Below, in pieces: positions 1-8,062 of a DNA stretch of 64,000 nucleotides. The DNA is from Poindextera sp036272595. Its GTDB lineage: Bacteria > Pseudomonadota > Alphaproteobacteria > Caulobacterales > Caulobacteraceae. The translations under genes were made by a program, and so were the position numbers. The stretch is from positions 23,993-87,992 of the forward strand of contig DATAYM010000087.1 of assembly GCA_036272595.1 (NCBI GenBank). The letters are read 5' to 3'. Numbering within the stretch: the stretch's first letter is position 1; each line of letters starts with the position of its first letter. The notes under the pieces are model-generated. The model made no database searches. It had not been told where the DNA came from and saw only the letters and a program-made list of their open reading frames with translations.

Positions 1-1500
1 CTGGACAATGGCGACAGCCCGGCCATGGCCGGCCTTGCCCTCGATCCCGACAACGGCGCATGGACCCTGCCGAAGCGGCTGGACGGCGTCACGCCCGGCC
101 CGACGCCGACCGCGGCCACCTGGCTTGGCCTCTATCACACCCTGCCCAGCCTGATGGAGACCGACCCATGGACAGGCCAGGTGCTGTCCGACGCCGACTC
201 GCCCCGCAACGCCAACATCGCCTCGATCGCCGGCCAACTCAGCGACGCCTTCATCGGCGATCCCTTGACTGGCGAGGGCGGAGCCATCCCCGGCTATGGC
301 CCGATCCAGGGCGTCTTCGGCGATCCCTTCACCATCCGCGCCGCCCATGACGCCATGGACGGGACGCTGTTCTCCAGCGATCCGTCCGCCCTAACCTCCG
401 CCTGGGCCAAGGCCAGCACCCCGGCCGAGCAGGCCGCCGCCCGATCGGCGGTCAGCAGCGAAATCCAGGATCGCATCCAGAACGGCCAGGTCATGCCCGG
501 CCAGCTTGGATCGCCGCTCATGCAGAACCGCCTCGCGCCGATGTTCGGCCCCGCCGGCGCCCAGGCCGTCGCCGCCCAGGCCGATCGGGCGGTCAATGTG
601 CGGCTGGCGGCGCTGAGGGGCGACGACGCGCCGCTGTCCGCCGCCGCGCTTGGCGGGCAGGGCTTTTTAGGCCAGGCCGACCTCGGCCCGTCGCTCGACA
701 GCAGCCTTGCGCCGGGAGCGGACTTCGCCGCCTCAGCCGGCAACGACGGCGTCCGCGGGCTTGTGCCCGTCAACTTCATCGCTCCTGCTCCCGGCGGTGC
801 GGCGCTGCCAGCGGTCCTGAACCACAGCGCGCCAATTGCGGCCGCGGGATCGTCTGCCACGCGCAACAAAGTGGACACCGCGGCCCCAACCAGCGGCATC
901 GCTGGCATTGTAGCCGGCTCAGGAGCGTCTGACGGGAAGCAGCCGCCCTCTGTCGCCACCGAGCCAAGAATGATCAGCGATGCGGGGCGAGATTTCATCA
1001 GGCGGCAGGAGCTTAATCCACTGACGTCTCAACCAAACCTGGCCGTCTTCGGCGACTCTGAAGCCAACCCGACATTCGGTTGGGGTCACGCTGTCCCTCC
1101 TTCTCAGGTGGCGGCGTTCAATGCCTCCATCCGTGGGCTGACCCTCGCGCAGCGGAGCGCGCTGGCCGAGCGAATCTTCGCTGCTGACGTAGCTGCGGCA
1201 CAAAACCGGGTCATCGATAGCCTTGGCGCGGACACGATCTTCAAGCTTACGCAAAATCAGTTTGACGCGCTCGTCGCTGATGCCTTCAATACCGGTAATC
1301 GTGCCCCTGCATTAGGGCCAAACATGCGGCAAGACATATGGGATGGAAACATGACTGCCGCCGGCCAGCAGTTTAACGCCACGCATGCGACGAATAGGCG
1401 GACCGGGATAAGGGCGGCGCTGCCCGGACTAATGAATAGAAGTGCGGAGGAAGCCGCTATATTCAATAGCGGGAATTATTATAATCCGCCTCAGAGATGA
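1..1500 (+). CDS. Large protein with C-terminal GH24 lysozyme-like domain (5' partial)
   Basis: The frame is open from base 1. The first ATG (base 25) has no ribosome binding site, so the 5' end lies outside the window. Numbering from that ATG, residues 1-300 are low-complexity, Ala/Gly/Pro-rich and not recognised. Residues about 316-480 resemble the T4-lysozyme/GH24 muramidase fold: an E329 and D344 pair precedes PTFGWGH (like the family TIGYGH), and LTQNQFDALVADAFNTG matches the conserved LTxxQFDALxSFxFNxG helix. It probably cleaves peptidoglycan. Base composition falls sharply around base 970, where the lysozyme part begins, as if this domain came from elsewhere. It could be a polymorphic effector C-terminus or a phage endolysin relic. 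The downstream small secreted protein overlaps it by 4 bp. Confidence 0.7.
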   Translation: MDNGDSPAMAGLALDPDNGAWTLPKRLDGVTPGPTPTAATWLGLYHTLPSLMETDPWTGQVLSDADSPRNANIASIAGQLSDAFIGDPLTGEGGAIPGYGPIQGVFGDPFTIRAAHDAMDGTLFSSDPSALTSAWAKASTPAEQAAARSAVSSEIQDRIQNGQVMPGQLGSPLMQNRLAPMFGPAGAQAVAAQADRAVNVRLAALRGDDAPLSAAALGGQGFLGQADLGPSLDSSLAPGADFAASAGNDGVRGLVPVNFIAPAPGGAALPAVLNHSAPIAAAGSSATRNKVDTAAPTSGIAGIVAGSGASDGKQPPSVATEPRMISDAGRDFIRRQELNPLTSQPNLAVFGDSEANPTFGWGHAVPPSQVAAFNASIRGLTLAQRSALAERIFAADVAAAQNRVIDSLGADTIFKLTQNQFDALVADAFNTGNRAPALGPNMRQDIWDGNMTAAGQQFNATHATNRRTGIRAALPGLMNRSAEEAAIFNSGNYYNPPQR

Positions 1501-1526
1501 GGCGCGCACAGACTCGGGGCTTGAAT

Positions 1527-1847
1527 ATGAGAAATATTTCGGCATCTGCTCTATATATGCTCGTGACCTTCCTGGTGCTCGCCGCAAATATGGGGTCTAG
1601 TTACATGGACGGTGCCGTCCCTTGCTTTAAGAAGGTCGGGATTAAAAGGGCAACGGTATACGCAAGGCGGTGTGACGAGGTGTTGCATGAATTTAGTTGG
1701 AGTCCTCCGTGCGACATCGGCAACACTTGCGGGACCCTCATCGCGGCGATATCGGCTGGTTGCCGGCTGACGCAGCGCGAAGATCTGAAATTTGGACAGA
1801 AACCGCCCGAATATTGCGCCCGATATCTATATAAGCCGGGGAAGTAA
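1527..1847 (+). CDS. Small secreted six-cysteine protein, possible immunity partner
   Basis: Not recognised. The frame opens at ATG 1497, overlapping the lysozyme-protein stop (ATGA). ATG 1527 gives a cleaner N-terminus: a hydrophobic segment (SALYMLVTFLVLAANMG), then a mature part of about 80 residues with six cysteines and a basic C-terminus. This looks like a Sec-exported, disulfide-bonded periplasmic protein or a small membrane-anchored one. Its low GC and rare codons match the end of the upstream gene, so the two probably moved together. A short periplasmic protein directly behind a C-terminal peptidoglycan hydrolase domain is the usual arrangement of an immunity protein, but no residue proves that role. 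Confidence 0.55.
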   Translation: MRNISASALYMLVTFLVLAANMGSSYMDGAVPCFKKVGIKRATVYARRCDEVLHEFSWSPPCDIGNTCGTLIAAISAGCRLTQREDLKFGQKPPEYCARYLYKPGK

Positions 1848-1955
1848 GGGACGGCGTAGCGTAGGGGCTGCTATGCGATGGCCGCACCCACTGGAGTCTC
1901 GGTGTGGCCAAAGGGCGCGACGCCGTACGGTAGGCGCCAGCGCGCCGTCGTCACA

Positions 1956-3497
1956 CTACCCCAGCGCCACCTCGATCAGCATCGGGCCCTTGGCGGCCAT
2001 GGCGGCGGCGAAGACGTCGTCGAAGCGTTCGGCGGTTTCGCAGCGTTCGGCGGCGACGCCCAGGCCGCGGGCGAGGCTGACCCAGTCGATGCGCGGGTTG
2101 CCGAGATCCAGCAGGCTGGCCGCCGCCGGGCCGGGCTCGCCGGAGCCGGTGCGGACGAACTCGACGCCGAGGATGCGGTAGGTGTGGTTGGCGAACACCA
2201 CCACGGTGCAGTCGAGCCTTTCCCGCGCCAGGGTCCAGAGGCCCTGGACGGTGTACATGCCCGAGCCGTCGCCGGTCAGGCCGATGACCTTGCGGTCAGG
2301 GCAGGCGACGGCGGCGCCGACCGCGGCCGGAATGCCCTGGCCGATGGCGCCGCCGGTGAGGCCCAGCCAGTCGTGGCGGCGGGCGCTGCGGGTGGCCGAA
2401 AGGATCGGCGCGCCGGAGGTGACGGAGTCGTCCGAGACGATCGCCCCTTCCGGCATGTGGCGGGCGATGGAGGCGCCGACGGTGCGCGCATCGACGGCGC
2501 CGGTGGGCCGGTCGGGCAGGCTGAGCGCGTTCGGCTGGGCCGAGGCCGGGGCGCCGAGGGCGTCGGCGAGCGCGGCCAGGGCGGCCTGGCTGTCCTCGCG
2601 GCGTTCGGAGAGCACCACCTCGGCGCAACCCTCGGGGACCAGCACGCTGGGGGCGTTGGGATAGGCGAAGAAGGCGACCGGCTCAGCTGTCCCGGCCAGC
2701 ACCATCAGGTCGACGCCGTCCAGGTCCTTGATCGCCGCCTCGCCGAAATACTGCATCCGGTCCGGCGCGAAGAGGCCGGCGCCGCGCGGCTGGCGGGAGA
2801 TGAAGGTGTCGGTCAGCACCCGGATCCCGTTGGCCGCCAGGCGCGCCGCGGCGGCAATGCCGGCCTCGCCGCAGGCCGACTGGCCCATCAGAATCACTGG
2901 CTTCCTGGCGCCGCGCAGGGCCTTGGCTGTGGCGTCGATCTTGCCGGCGTCCGGCGCGGCCGGGCCTGGGGCGACCAGCACTGGACCCTTGCGGGTGGCC
3001 GGCGACCAGGCGCAGTCGGCCGGCAGCACCAGGCTGGCCGAGCCGCCGGGCGGGCCGTAGCTGGCCTGCACCGCCTCGGCCGCGAGGTCGGCGGCGTTGT
3101 CGGCGCTGTCGGCGACCTTCAGCCACAGCGAATTGGGCCTGGCCAGGGTCTCGATGTCCGAGGTCAGCGGCGCGTCGTACTTGCGGTGATAGGTGGCGTG
3201 GTCGCCGATGATGTTGACGATCGGCGTCCCGGCGCGACGGGCGTTGTGCAGGTTGGCGACGCCGTTGCCGTAGCCGGGACCCAGGTGCAGCAGGGTCGCG
3301 GCCGGATGGCCGGCCATGCGGCCATAGCCGTCGGCGGCGCCGGTGACCACGCCCTCGAACAGGCACAGCACCGGCTTGACCCGCGGCTCGCGGTCGAGGG
3401 CGGCGACGAACTGCATCTCGCTGGTGCCGGGATTGGCGAAGCAGGCGCGCACGCCGTTGTCGGCCAGGGTCGATATGACCGCGTCGGCGCCGTTCAT
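1956..3497 (-). CDS. Thiamine-pyrophosphate enzyme, acetolactate synthase/benzoylformate decarboxylase-like
   Basis: A 513-residue enzyme with the three-domain TPP architecture. E48 in CLFEGVVTGAADGYGRM is the cofactor-activating glutamate. The TPP/Mg motif begins with GDGS near residue 409 and ends with NHTY near 437 in place of the usual NN. The central domain (about 190-330) is the Rossmann-like domain. The length and the absence of a recognisable FAD segment fit the acetolactate synthase large-subunit-like proteins that group with benzoylformate decarboxylases rather than true IlvB. The substrate is unknown. It overlaps the upstream amidohydrolase by 4 bp and is probably co-translated with it, which suggests a shared catabolic role rather than branched-chain synthesis. 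Confidence 0.85.
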   Translation of the reverse strand: MNGADAVISTLADNGVRACFANPGTSEMQFVAALDREPRVKPVLCLFEGVVTGAADGYGRMAGHPAATLLHLGPGYGNGVANLHNARRAGTPIVNIIGDHATYHRKYDAPLTSDIETLARPNSLWLKVADSADNAADLAAEAVQASYGPPGGSASLVLPADCAWSPATRKGPVLVAPGPAAPDAGKIDATAKALRGARKPVILMGQSACGEAGIAAAARLAANGIRVLTDTFISRQPRGAGLFAPDRMQYFGEAAIKDLDGVDLMVLAGTAEPVAFFAYPNAPSVLVPEGCAEVVLSERREDSQAALAALADALGAPASAQPNALSLPDRPTGAVDARTVGASIARHMPEGAIVSDDSVTSGAPILSATRSARRHDWLGLTGGAIGQGIPAAVGAAVACPDRKVIGLTGDGSGMYTVQGLWTLARERLDCTVVVFANHTYRILGVEFVRTGSGEPGPAAASLLDLGNPRIDWVSLARGLGVAAERCETAERFDDVFAAAMAAKGPMLIEVALG

Positions 3498-4834
3498 GAT
3501 TGAGCCTCCAGGGTCTCGAGGAAGCGCACCGGGCGGCCGGTCCCTTCGGCGACGACCTCGTCGTCGCGCATGACGATCCGACCACGGATGATGGTGGCCA
3601 TCGGCCAGGCCTTGGCTTCGAAGCCGTCGAAGGCGGTCCAGCCGGAGCGGTTGGCCTGGTCCTGGTTACGGATGGTGCGGCGGGCGTTCAGATCGACGAT
3701 GGTCAGGTCGGCGTCGTAGCCCACCGCGAGGCGCCCCTTGCCGGCGATGTTGAAGACGCGGTTGGCGCCGTGGGAGGTCAGGTCGACGAACCGCTCCAGG
3801 GTCAGCCGGCCCTCGGCCACGTGGGTCAGCATGACCGCCACCAGGGTCTGCACGCCCGGCATGCCGGACGGCGAGGCCGGATAGGACTTGGCCTTTTCCT
3901 CCAGCGTGTGCGGCGAGTGGTCGGTGCCGATGACGTCGGCGACGCCGAGCGCTATGCCGCGCCAGAGCCCCTGCCGGTGGCGCTCGTCGCGGATCGGCGG
4001 GTTCATCTGGGCCAGGCCCTTCAGGCGCTCGTAGCATTCCGGCGCGGCCATGGTCAGGTGCTGCGGGGTGATCTCGCAGGTGACGATGTCCTTGTTGACG
4101 GCGAACAGCTCGATCTCGTCGGCGGTGGTGGTGTGCAGGATGTGGATGCGCTTGCCGGCGGCGCGGGCCAGCTTGATCAGCCGCCTGGACGAGCGCAGCG
4201 CCGTCTCGGCGTCGCGCACCTCCGGATGGCTGGTCCAGTCGCCCTCGCGCGCCAGCGGCTTGCGCTCGTTCAGCCGATCCTCGTCCTCGGAGTGGAAGGC
4301 GGCGCGGCGGCGGATGGCGGCCAGCACGCGCTTGATGCCCTCGTCGTCGGCGATCAGCAGATTGCCCGTCGACGAGCCCACGAACACCTTGACGCCGCAA
4401 CAGCCGGGCAGCCGCTCCAGTTCGCCGAGCTGGTCGGCGTTCTCGTGCGTGCCGCCGATATAGAAGGCGTGGTCGCAGTGCATGCGGTTCCTGGCGCGGG
4501 CCAGCTTGTCGGCCAGCGCCTCGGCCGAGATCGTGTTCGGATTGGTGTTCGGCATCTCGAACACGGCGGTGACGCCGCCGAGCACCGCGCCGCGCGAGCC
4601 GGCCTCCAGGTCTTCCTTCCACTCCATGCCCGGCTCGCGGAAGTGCACCTGGGTGTCGATGACCCCCGGCAGCACGGTCAGGCCGCGCGCGTCGAACACC
4701 TCGCCCGCCGAGGCCTGGCCGAGGTCGCCGATGTCGGCGATCAGCCCGTCGCGCACGCCGACGTCGGCCGGACCGCGCCCGGCATGGTTCACCACCTCGC
4801 CGCCACGGACGATCAGGTCGAAGGTGTCAGCCAT
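3494..4834 (-). CDS. Dihydroorotase-like cyclic amidohydrolase
   Basis: A 446-residue member of the dihydroorotase/hydantoinase/allantoinase superfamily. Visible metal-site elements are H64 in QVHFREPG, the candidate carboxylated lysine K149 in GVKVFVGSSTG, H181 in FHSEDED, H234 in HILHTTT and D305 in IGTDHSPHT. The first metal histidine of the HxH motif is a glutamine here (Q62; codon cag read directly). Family members normally hydrolyse a cyclic amide such as dihydroorotate. Pipelines usually name this subgroup dihydroorotase, but the altered motif and the coupling to a TPP enzyme leave the substrate open. No other pyrimidine gene is nearby. Confidence 0.8.
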   Translation of the reverse strand: MADTFDLIVRGGEVVNHAGRGPADVGVRDGLIADIGDLGQASAGEVFDARGLTVLPGVIDTQVHFREPGMEWKEDLEAGSRGAVLGGVTAVFEMPNTNPNTISAEALADKLARARNRMHCDHAFYIGGTHENADQLGELERLPGCCGVKVFVGSSTGNLLIADDEGIKRVLAAIRRRAAFHSEDEDRLNERKPLAREGDWTSHPEVRDAETALRSSRRLIKLARAAGKRIHILHTTTADEIELFAVNKDIVTCEITPQHLTMAAPECYERLKGLAQMNPPIRDERHRQGLWRGIALGVADVIGTDHSPHTLEEKAKSYPASPSGMPGVQTLVAVMLTHVAEGRLTLERFVDLTSHGANRVFNIAGKGRLAVGYDADLTIVDLNARRTIRNQDQANRSGWTAFDGFEAKAWPMATIIRGRIVMRDDEVVAEGTGRPVRFLETLEAQS

Positions 4835-4915
4835 TCAGGGCTCCGGTTTTGGGGATGAGCGGCTCTTCTATAAGCGCACTGGCGCTGCAGCCAAGGCGGC
4901 GCCACATCTGTCGCC

Positions 4916-5728
4916 ATGACCGCAAGCCTCGCCGAACTGAACAGCCGCAGCCTCGTCGGCGTGATCGGGCCGGACTGGCGCGACTTCCTGCAAGGGCTGC
5001 TCAGCCAGGACGTAGAGACGCTGCGGGCCGGCGAACTGCGCTTCGGGGCGCTGTTGACGCCGCAGGGCAAGCTGTTGTTCGACCTCTTCATCCTCGGCCG
5101 CGACGACGGCTGCTGGCTGGACGTGGCGGCGGACCGGCGCGAGTCGCTGATCCAGCGGCTGACGATGTACAGGCTGCGCGCCAAGGTCGAGATCGCCGCC
5201 GTCGAGGCTGCGGTGCGGGCGCTGTGGGGCGATGCGGCGAGCGACTGGCCCGCCGATCCACGGCTGGCCGGGCTCGGCTGGCGCGGCTACGGCCTCGAGG
5301 CGCCGCCCGGCGTCGTGACGGTGGACGAGGCGGCCTATGACGCCATGCGGCTGGCGCTTGGCGTGCCCGACCCGGCCAGGGACTGTCCGCCGGAGACCAG
5401 CTATCCGATCGAGGCGAATTTCGACCTGCTCAACGGCATCGATTTCCGGAAGGGCTGCTTCGTCGGCCAGGAGACCACTTCGCGCATGAAGCGGCGCGGC
5501 GCGATCAAGACCCGCATGCTGCCGCTGGATTTCGCCGGCCCCGCGCCGCACTTCGGCGCCGAGGTGCTGGCCGGGACCTTGCGCGCCGGCGAGGTGCGCA
5601 CCGGCGCCGGCGGCCGCGCCATCGCCCTCCTGCGTCTCGACCGCATCGAAGACGCCGCCCTGAGCGTGGACGATCGCCCGGTGACGGTCGAGACACCGGC
5701 CTATTTCCAGGCTACCAGCAAGGCCTAG
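4916..5728 (+). CDS. ygfZ: YgfZ/GcvT-domain folate-dependent Fe-S protein maintenance factor
   Basis: A 270-residue protein with the GcvT-like folate-binding fold. The diagnostic YgfZ motif is present as KGCFVGQET at about residues 182-190, including the conserved cysteine. The N-terminal GPDWRDFLQGLLSQDV and GALLTPQGKLLFDLFI segments are also typical. YgfZ/IBA57 proteins use tetrahydrofolate to support assembly or repair of some iron-sulfur enzymes in the cytoplasm. The gene is transcribed divergently from the amidohydrolase, with about 80 bp between the starts to hold both promoters. It is slightly shorter than E. coli YgfZ but complete. Confidence 0.9.
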   Translation: MTASLAELNSRSLVGVIGPDWRDFLQGLLSQDVETLRAGELRFGALLTPQGKLLFDLFILGRDDGCWLDVAADRRESLIQRLTMYRLRAKVEIAAVEAAVRALWGDAASDWPADPRLAGLGWRGYGLEAPPGVVTVDEAAYDAMRLALGVPDPARDCPPETSYPIEANFDLLNGIDFRKGCFVGQETTSRMKRRGAIKTRMLPLDFAGPAPHFGAEVLAGTLRAGEVRTGAGGRAIALLRLDRIEDAALSVDDRPVTVETPAYFQATSKA

Positions 5729-5764
5729 GGACCCCGCGAGCGGGTTCGAAAAGGGAGGGGACAG

Positions 5765-6907
5765 ATGGGCGCTCAGAGCGACGACCGCATGGCGAAGGCC
5801 GTCGATGCGGTCACCGACGAGGCCATGGCGGCCAGGACGATCGTCGGCTCGGTGATCATGGTCTCGCGCGGCGGCGAGCTGGTCTACGCGCGCGCCGCGG
5901 GGCTGGCCGATCGCGAGGCGGGGACGCCGGTGAAGCCGGACACCATCTTCCGCTACGCCTCGCTGACCAAGCCGATCGTCGCCGCCGCGGCCATGGCGCT
6001 GGTGGAAAAGGGCCTCATCTCGCTGGACGATCCGGTGACCAAATTCCTGCCGGACTTCACCCCCAGATTGCCCGATGGCGAGGCGCCGCCGATCACACTG
6101 CGCCAGCTGATGACCCACACCGCCGGCCTTGCCTACCGGTTCTTCCAGCCCGAAGGCGGGCCCTATCATCTCGCCGACATCTCTGACGGCATGGACCTGC
6201 CGGGACGTTCGATGGAGGACAATCTGCGCCGCATCGCCTCGGCGCCGCTGGCTTATCCGCCCGGAACCGCCTGGGGCTATTCGGTGGCCATGGACGTGAT
6301 GGGCGCGGTGCTCGCCAAGGCGGCAGGCAAGCCCTTGCCGGAGGTGGTGAAGGAGCGGGTGACCGGGCCGTTGGGCATGGTCGACACCGGCTTTACGGTC
6401 ACCGAGCGCGACCGGCTGGCCACGGCCTATGGCGACGGGAGCCCTGAGCCGGTGCGCATGGGCGCGCACCACATGGTCGCCTTCGGCCCTGGCGCCATCT
6501 CGTTCGCGCCGGACCGGATGTTCGATCCCGGCTCGTTTCCGTCGGCCGGCGCCGGCATGAGCGGCACGGCGCCCGATTTCATGCGCTTCCTCGAGGCGAT
6601 CCAGGGCGGCGGCGCGCCGATCCTGCAGACATCCACCGTCGCGCTGATGGATACGGTCGCCACCGCGGACCTGGCCATGATCATGCCAGGCTCGGGCTTC
6701 GGCCTCGGCTGGGCGCTGCAGCGAGATTCCGGCGCCACGCAGACGCCAGGAACCCGGCGCTGGGGCGGCGTCTACGGCAATTCCTGGTTCGCCGATCCAG
6801 CGGAGAAGCTGTCGGTGGTCATCCTGACCAACACCGCCATCGCCGGCATGACCGGCCCCTTTCCCGACGCCATCCGCGACGCGATCTACGGCGCCATCCG
6901 TTCTTAG
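5765..6907 (+). CDS. Serine hydrolase of the beta-lactamase (class C/DD-peptidase) fold
   Basis: A 380-residue protein with the SxxK catalytic motif SLTK (near residue 61), a Tyr motif YSV near 177 and a C-terminal GGVYGNSW strand replacing the KTG/HxG box. The segment LRQLMTHTAGLAY is highly characteristic of the Pfam beta-lactamase family, which includes EstB-type esterases and 6-aminohexanoate-dimer hydrolases. No signal peptide is visible, so it is probably a cytoplasmic esterase or amidase rather than a resistance enzyme. A strong purine-rich ribosome site (GGGAGGGGA) lies just before the ATG. It ends tail-to-tail with the next gene, overlapping by 4 bp. Confidence 0.85.
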   Translation: MGAQSDDRMAKAVDAVTDEAMAARTIVGSVIMVSRGGELVYARAAGLADREAGTPVKPDTIFRYASLTKPIVAAAAMALVEKGLISLDDPVTKFLPDFTPRLPDGEAPPITLRQLMTHTAGLAYRFFQPEGGPYHLADISDGMDLPGRSMEDNLRRIASAPLAYPPGTAWGYSVAMDVMGAVLAKAAGKPLPEVVKERVTGPLGMVDTGFTVTERDRLATAYGDGSPEPVRMGAHHMVAFGPGAISFAPDRMFDPGSFPSAGAGMSGTAPDFMRFLEAIQGGGAPILQTSTVALMDTVATADLAMIMPGSGFGLGWALQRDSGATQTPGTRRWGGVYGNSWFADPAEKLSVVILTNTAIAGMTGPFPDAIRDAIYGAIRS

Positions 6908-7326
6908 GGCAGGCGAGGATACTGCTCGGGCCTCGCCAAATAGTAGGCGAGCGCCGGGCAACCTTCCTCAGCCTCGACCGCGGCGTTGTAGACCCGACCG
7001 TCGAAACCGCCCCGCTCAATGCGCTTGGCCAGGCGCCGCGCCTCGATGTCGGCGGCGGCGAAGCCATGGGCGGCCGCGAGCGCGAGCACGACCTCCATCA
7101 CGTCGGCCAGTTCGCCAAGCAGCTCCTCGGCCGAGCCGGCTTCGCGGGCCTCGGCGGTTTCTTCGGCCAGCTTGGTTTTCAGGCTCTGGACGAACTCGGC
7201 GTCATCCAGCCGGCGCTCGAAGACGCTCAGGCCCGCCTGCCGCATGATCTCCGGCAACCGGTCGCGGATGAGCTTCTCGACCCGGAAACGCTGGATTTCG
7301 GCCACGGCGTGCTCTCCGATTTCCAA
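6904..7326 (-). CDS. MazG-like / phosphoribosyl-ATP pyrophosphohydrolase-like protein
   Basis: A 140-residue all-alpha NTP pyrophosphohydrolase-like protein. FRVEKLIRDRLPEIM at the start and KLAEETAEAREA followed by ELLGELADVMEVV carry the acidic ExxE and ExxD metal-binding pattern of the MazG/HisE superfamily. It matches the phosphoribosyl-ATP pyrophosphohydrolase-like domain proteins often annotated as house-cleaning enzymes rather than HisE itself, and no his genes are nearby. It would hydrolyse a nucleotide triphosphate to the monophosphate and pyrophosphate; the substrate is unknown. The start could lie a few codons inside (VAEIQRF). Confidence 0.75.
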   Translation of the reverse strand: MEIGEHAVAEIQRFRVEKLIRDRLPEIMRQAGLSVFERRLDDAEFVQSLKTKLAEETAEAREAGSAEELLGELADVMEVVLALAAAHGFAAADIEARRLAKRIERGGFDGRVYNAAVEAEEGCPALAYYLARPEQYPRLP

Positions 7327-7471
7327 TCCACTGCCCGGGCGGCGACACGGCGGGCGCGATCTCGGGTGGAATCGCCATCAAACCTATAGCATTTCGTACT
7401 TCGCCGATGGCGGAAGGGTCGCGGTCAAGCCCCCTTTTGCCGGGGGCCGGCACGGGTCATAAGCTCGCGGC

Positions 7472-8062
7472 ATGACCGAGGCTCCGAATCGCTGCGCCTG
7501 GGCCCAGCGGGGCGATGTCCTCTATACGGCCTATCACGACACCGAGTGGGGCGTGCCCGAGCGCGACAGCCGGGCGCTGTGGGAAAAGCTGGTGCTGGAC
7601 GGCTTCCAGGCCGGCCTCGCCTGGATCACCATCCTGCGCAAGCGCGACGCCTTCCGCGCCGCCTTCGCCGATTTCGATCCCGAGGTGGTCGCCCGGTTCG
7701 GGCCCACGGACCGCGCGCGGCTGATGGCCGACGCCGGCATCATCCGCTCCAACGCCAAGATCGACGCCGCCATCGCCGGGGCCAAGGTCTACCTGGACAT
7801 GCGCGAGCGCGGCGAGGACTTCGCCGACTTCATCTGGGCCTTCACCGGGGGCAAGCCGATCACCAACCACTGGACCAATATCAGCGAGGTCCCGGCCCAG
7901 ACCCCGCTGGCCGTGGACATGGCCAAGGCGCTGAAGGCCAAGGGCTTCAAGTTCTGCGGCCCGGTGATCGTCTATGCCTTCATGCAGGCCGTCGGCGTGG
8001 TCAACGACCACACGACCGACTGCTTCCGGCATGGGCCGGTGGCGCGGATGGCCGGCGCCTGA
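7472..8062 (+). CDS. tag: DNA-3-methyladenine glycosylase I
   Basis: A 196-residue Tag glycosylase that removes 3-methyladenine from alkylated DNA as the first step of base excision repair. The zinc-snap ligands are visible: C8 in RCAW, H22 in YHDTEWG, and H180 and C184 near the C-terminus in NDHTTDC. The helix-hairpin-helix core includes WITILRKRDAFRAAF. Length equals the family norm. Its stop overlaps the rnhB start by one base (TGATG), so the two are co-translated. Confidence 0.95.
   Translation: MTEAPNRCAWAQRGDVLYTAYHDTEWGVPERDSRALWEKLVLDGFQAGLAWITILRKRDAFRAAFADFDPEVVARFGPTDRARLMADAGIIRSNAKIDAAIAGAKVYLDMRERGEDFADFIWAFTGGKPITNHWTNISEVPAQTPLAVDMAKALKAKGFKFCGPVIVYAFMQAVGVVNDHTTDCFRHGPVARMAGA

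Noticed and set aside
1878..3503. Long open frame of 541 codons on the plus strand
   Set aside because: It is antisense to the TPP enzyme gene. The product is Gly/Ala/Arg/Val-rich with no domain, the usual shadow of a high-GC gene.
4868..6961. Open frame of 697 codons on the minus strand
   Set aside because: Antisense to ygfZ and the beta-lactamase-fold gene, both of which have clear family motifs; the product is His/Arg/Gly-rich without motifs.
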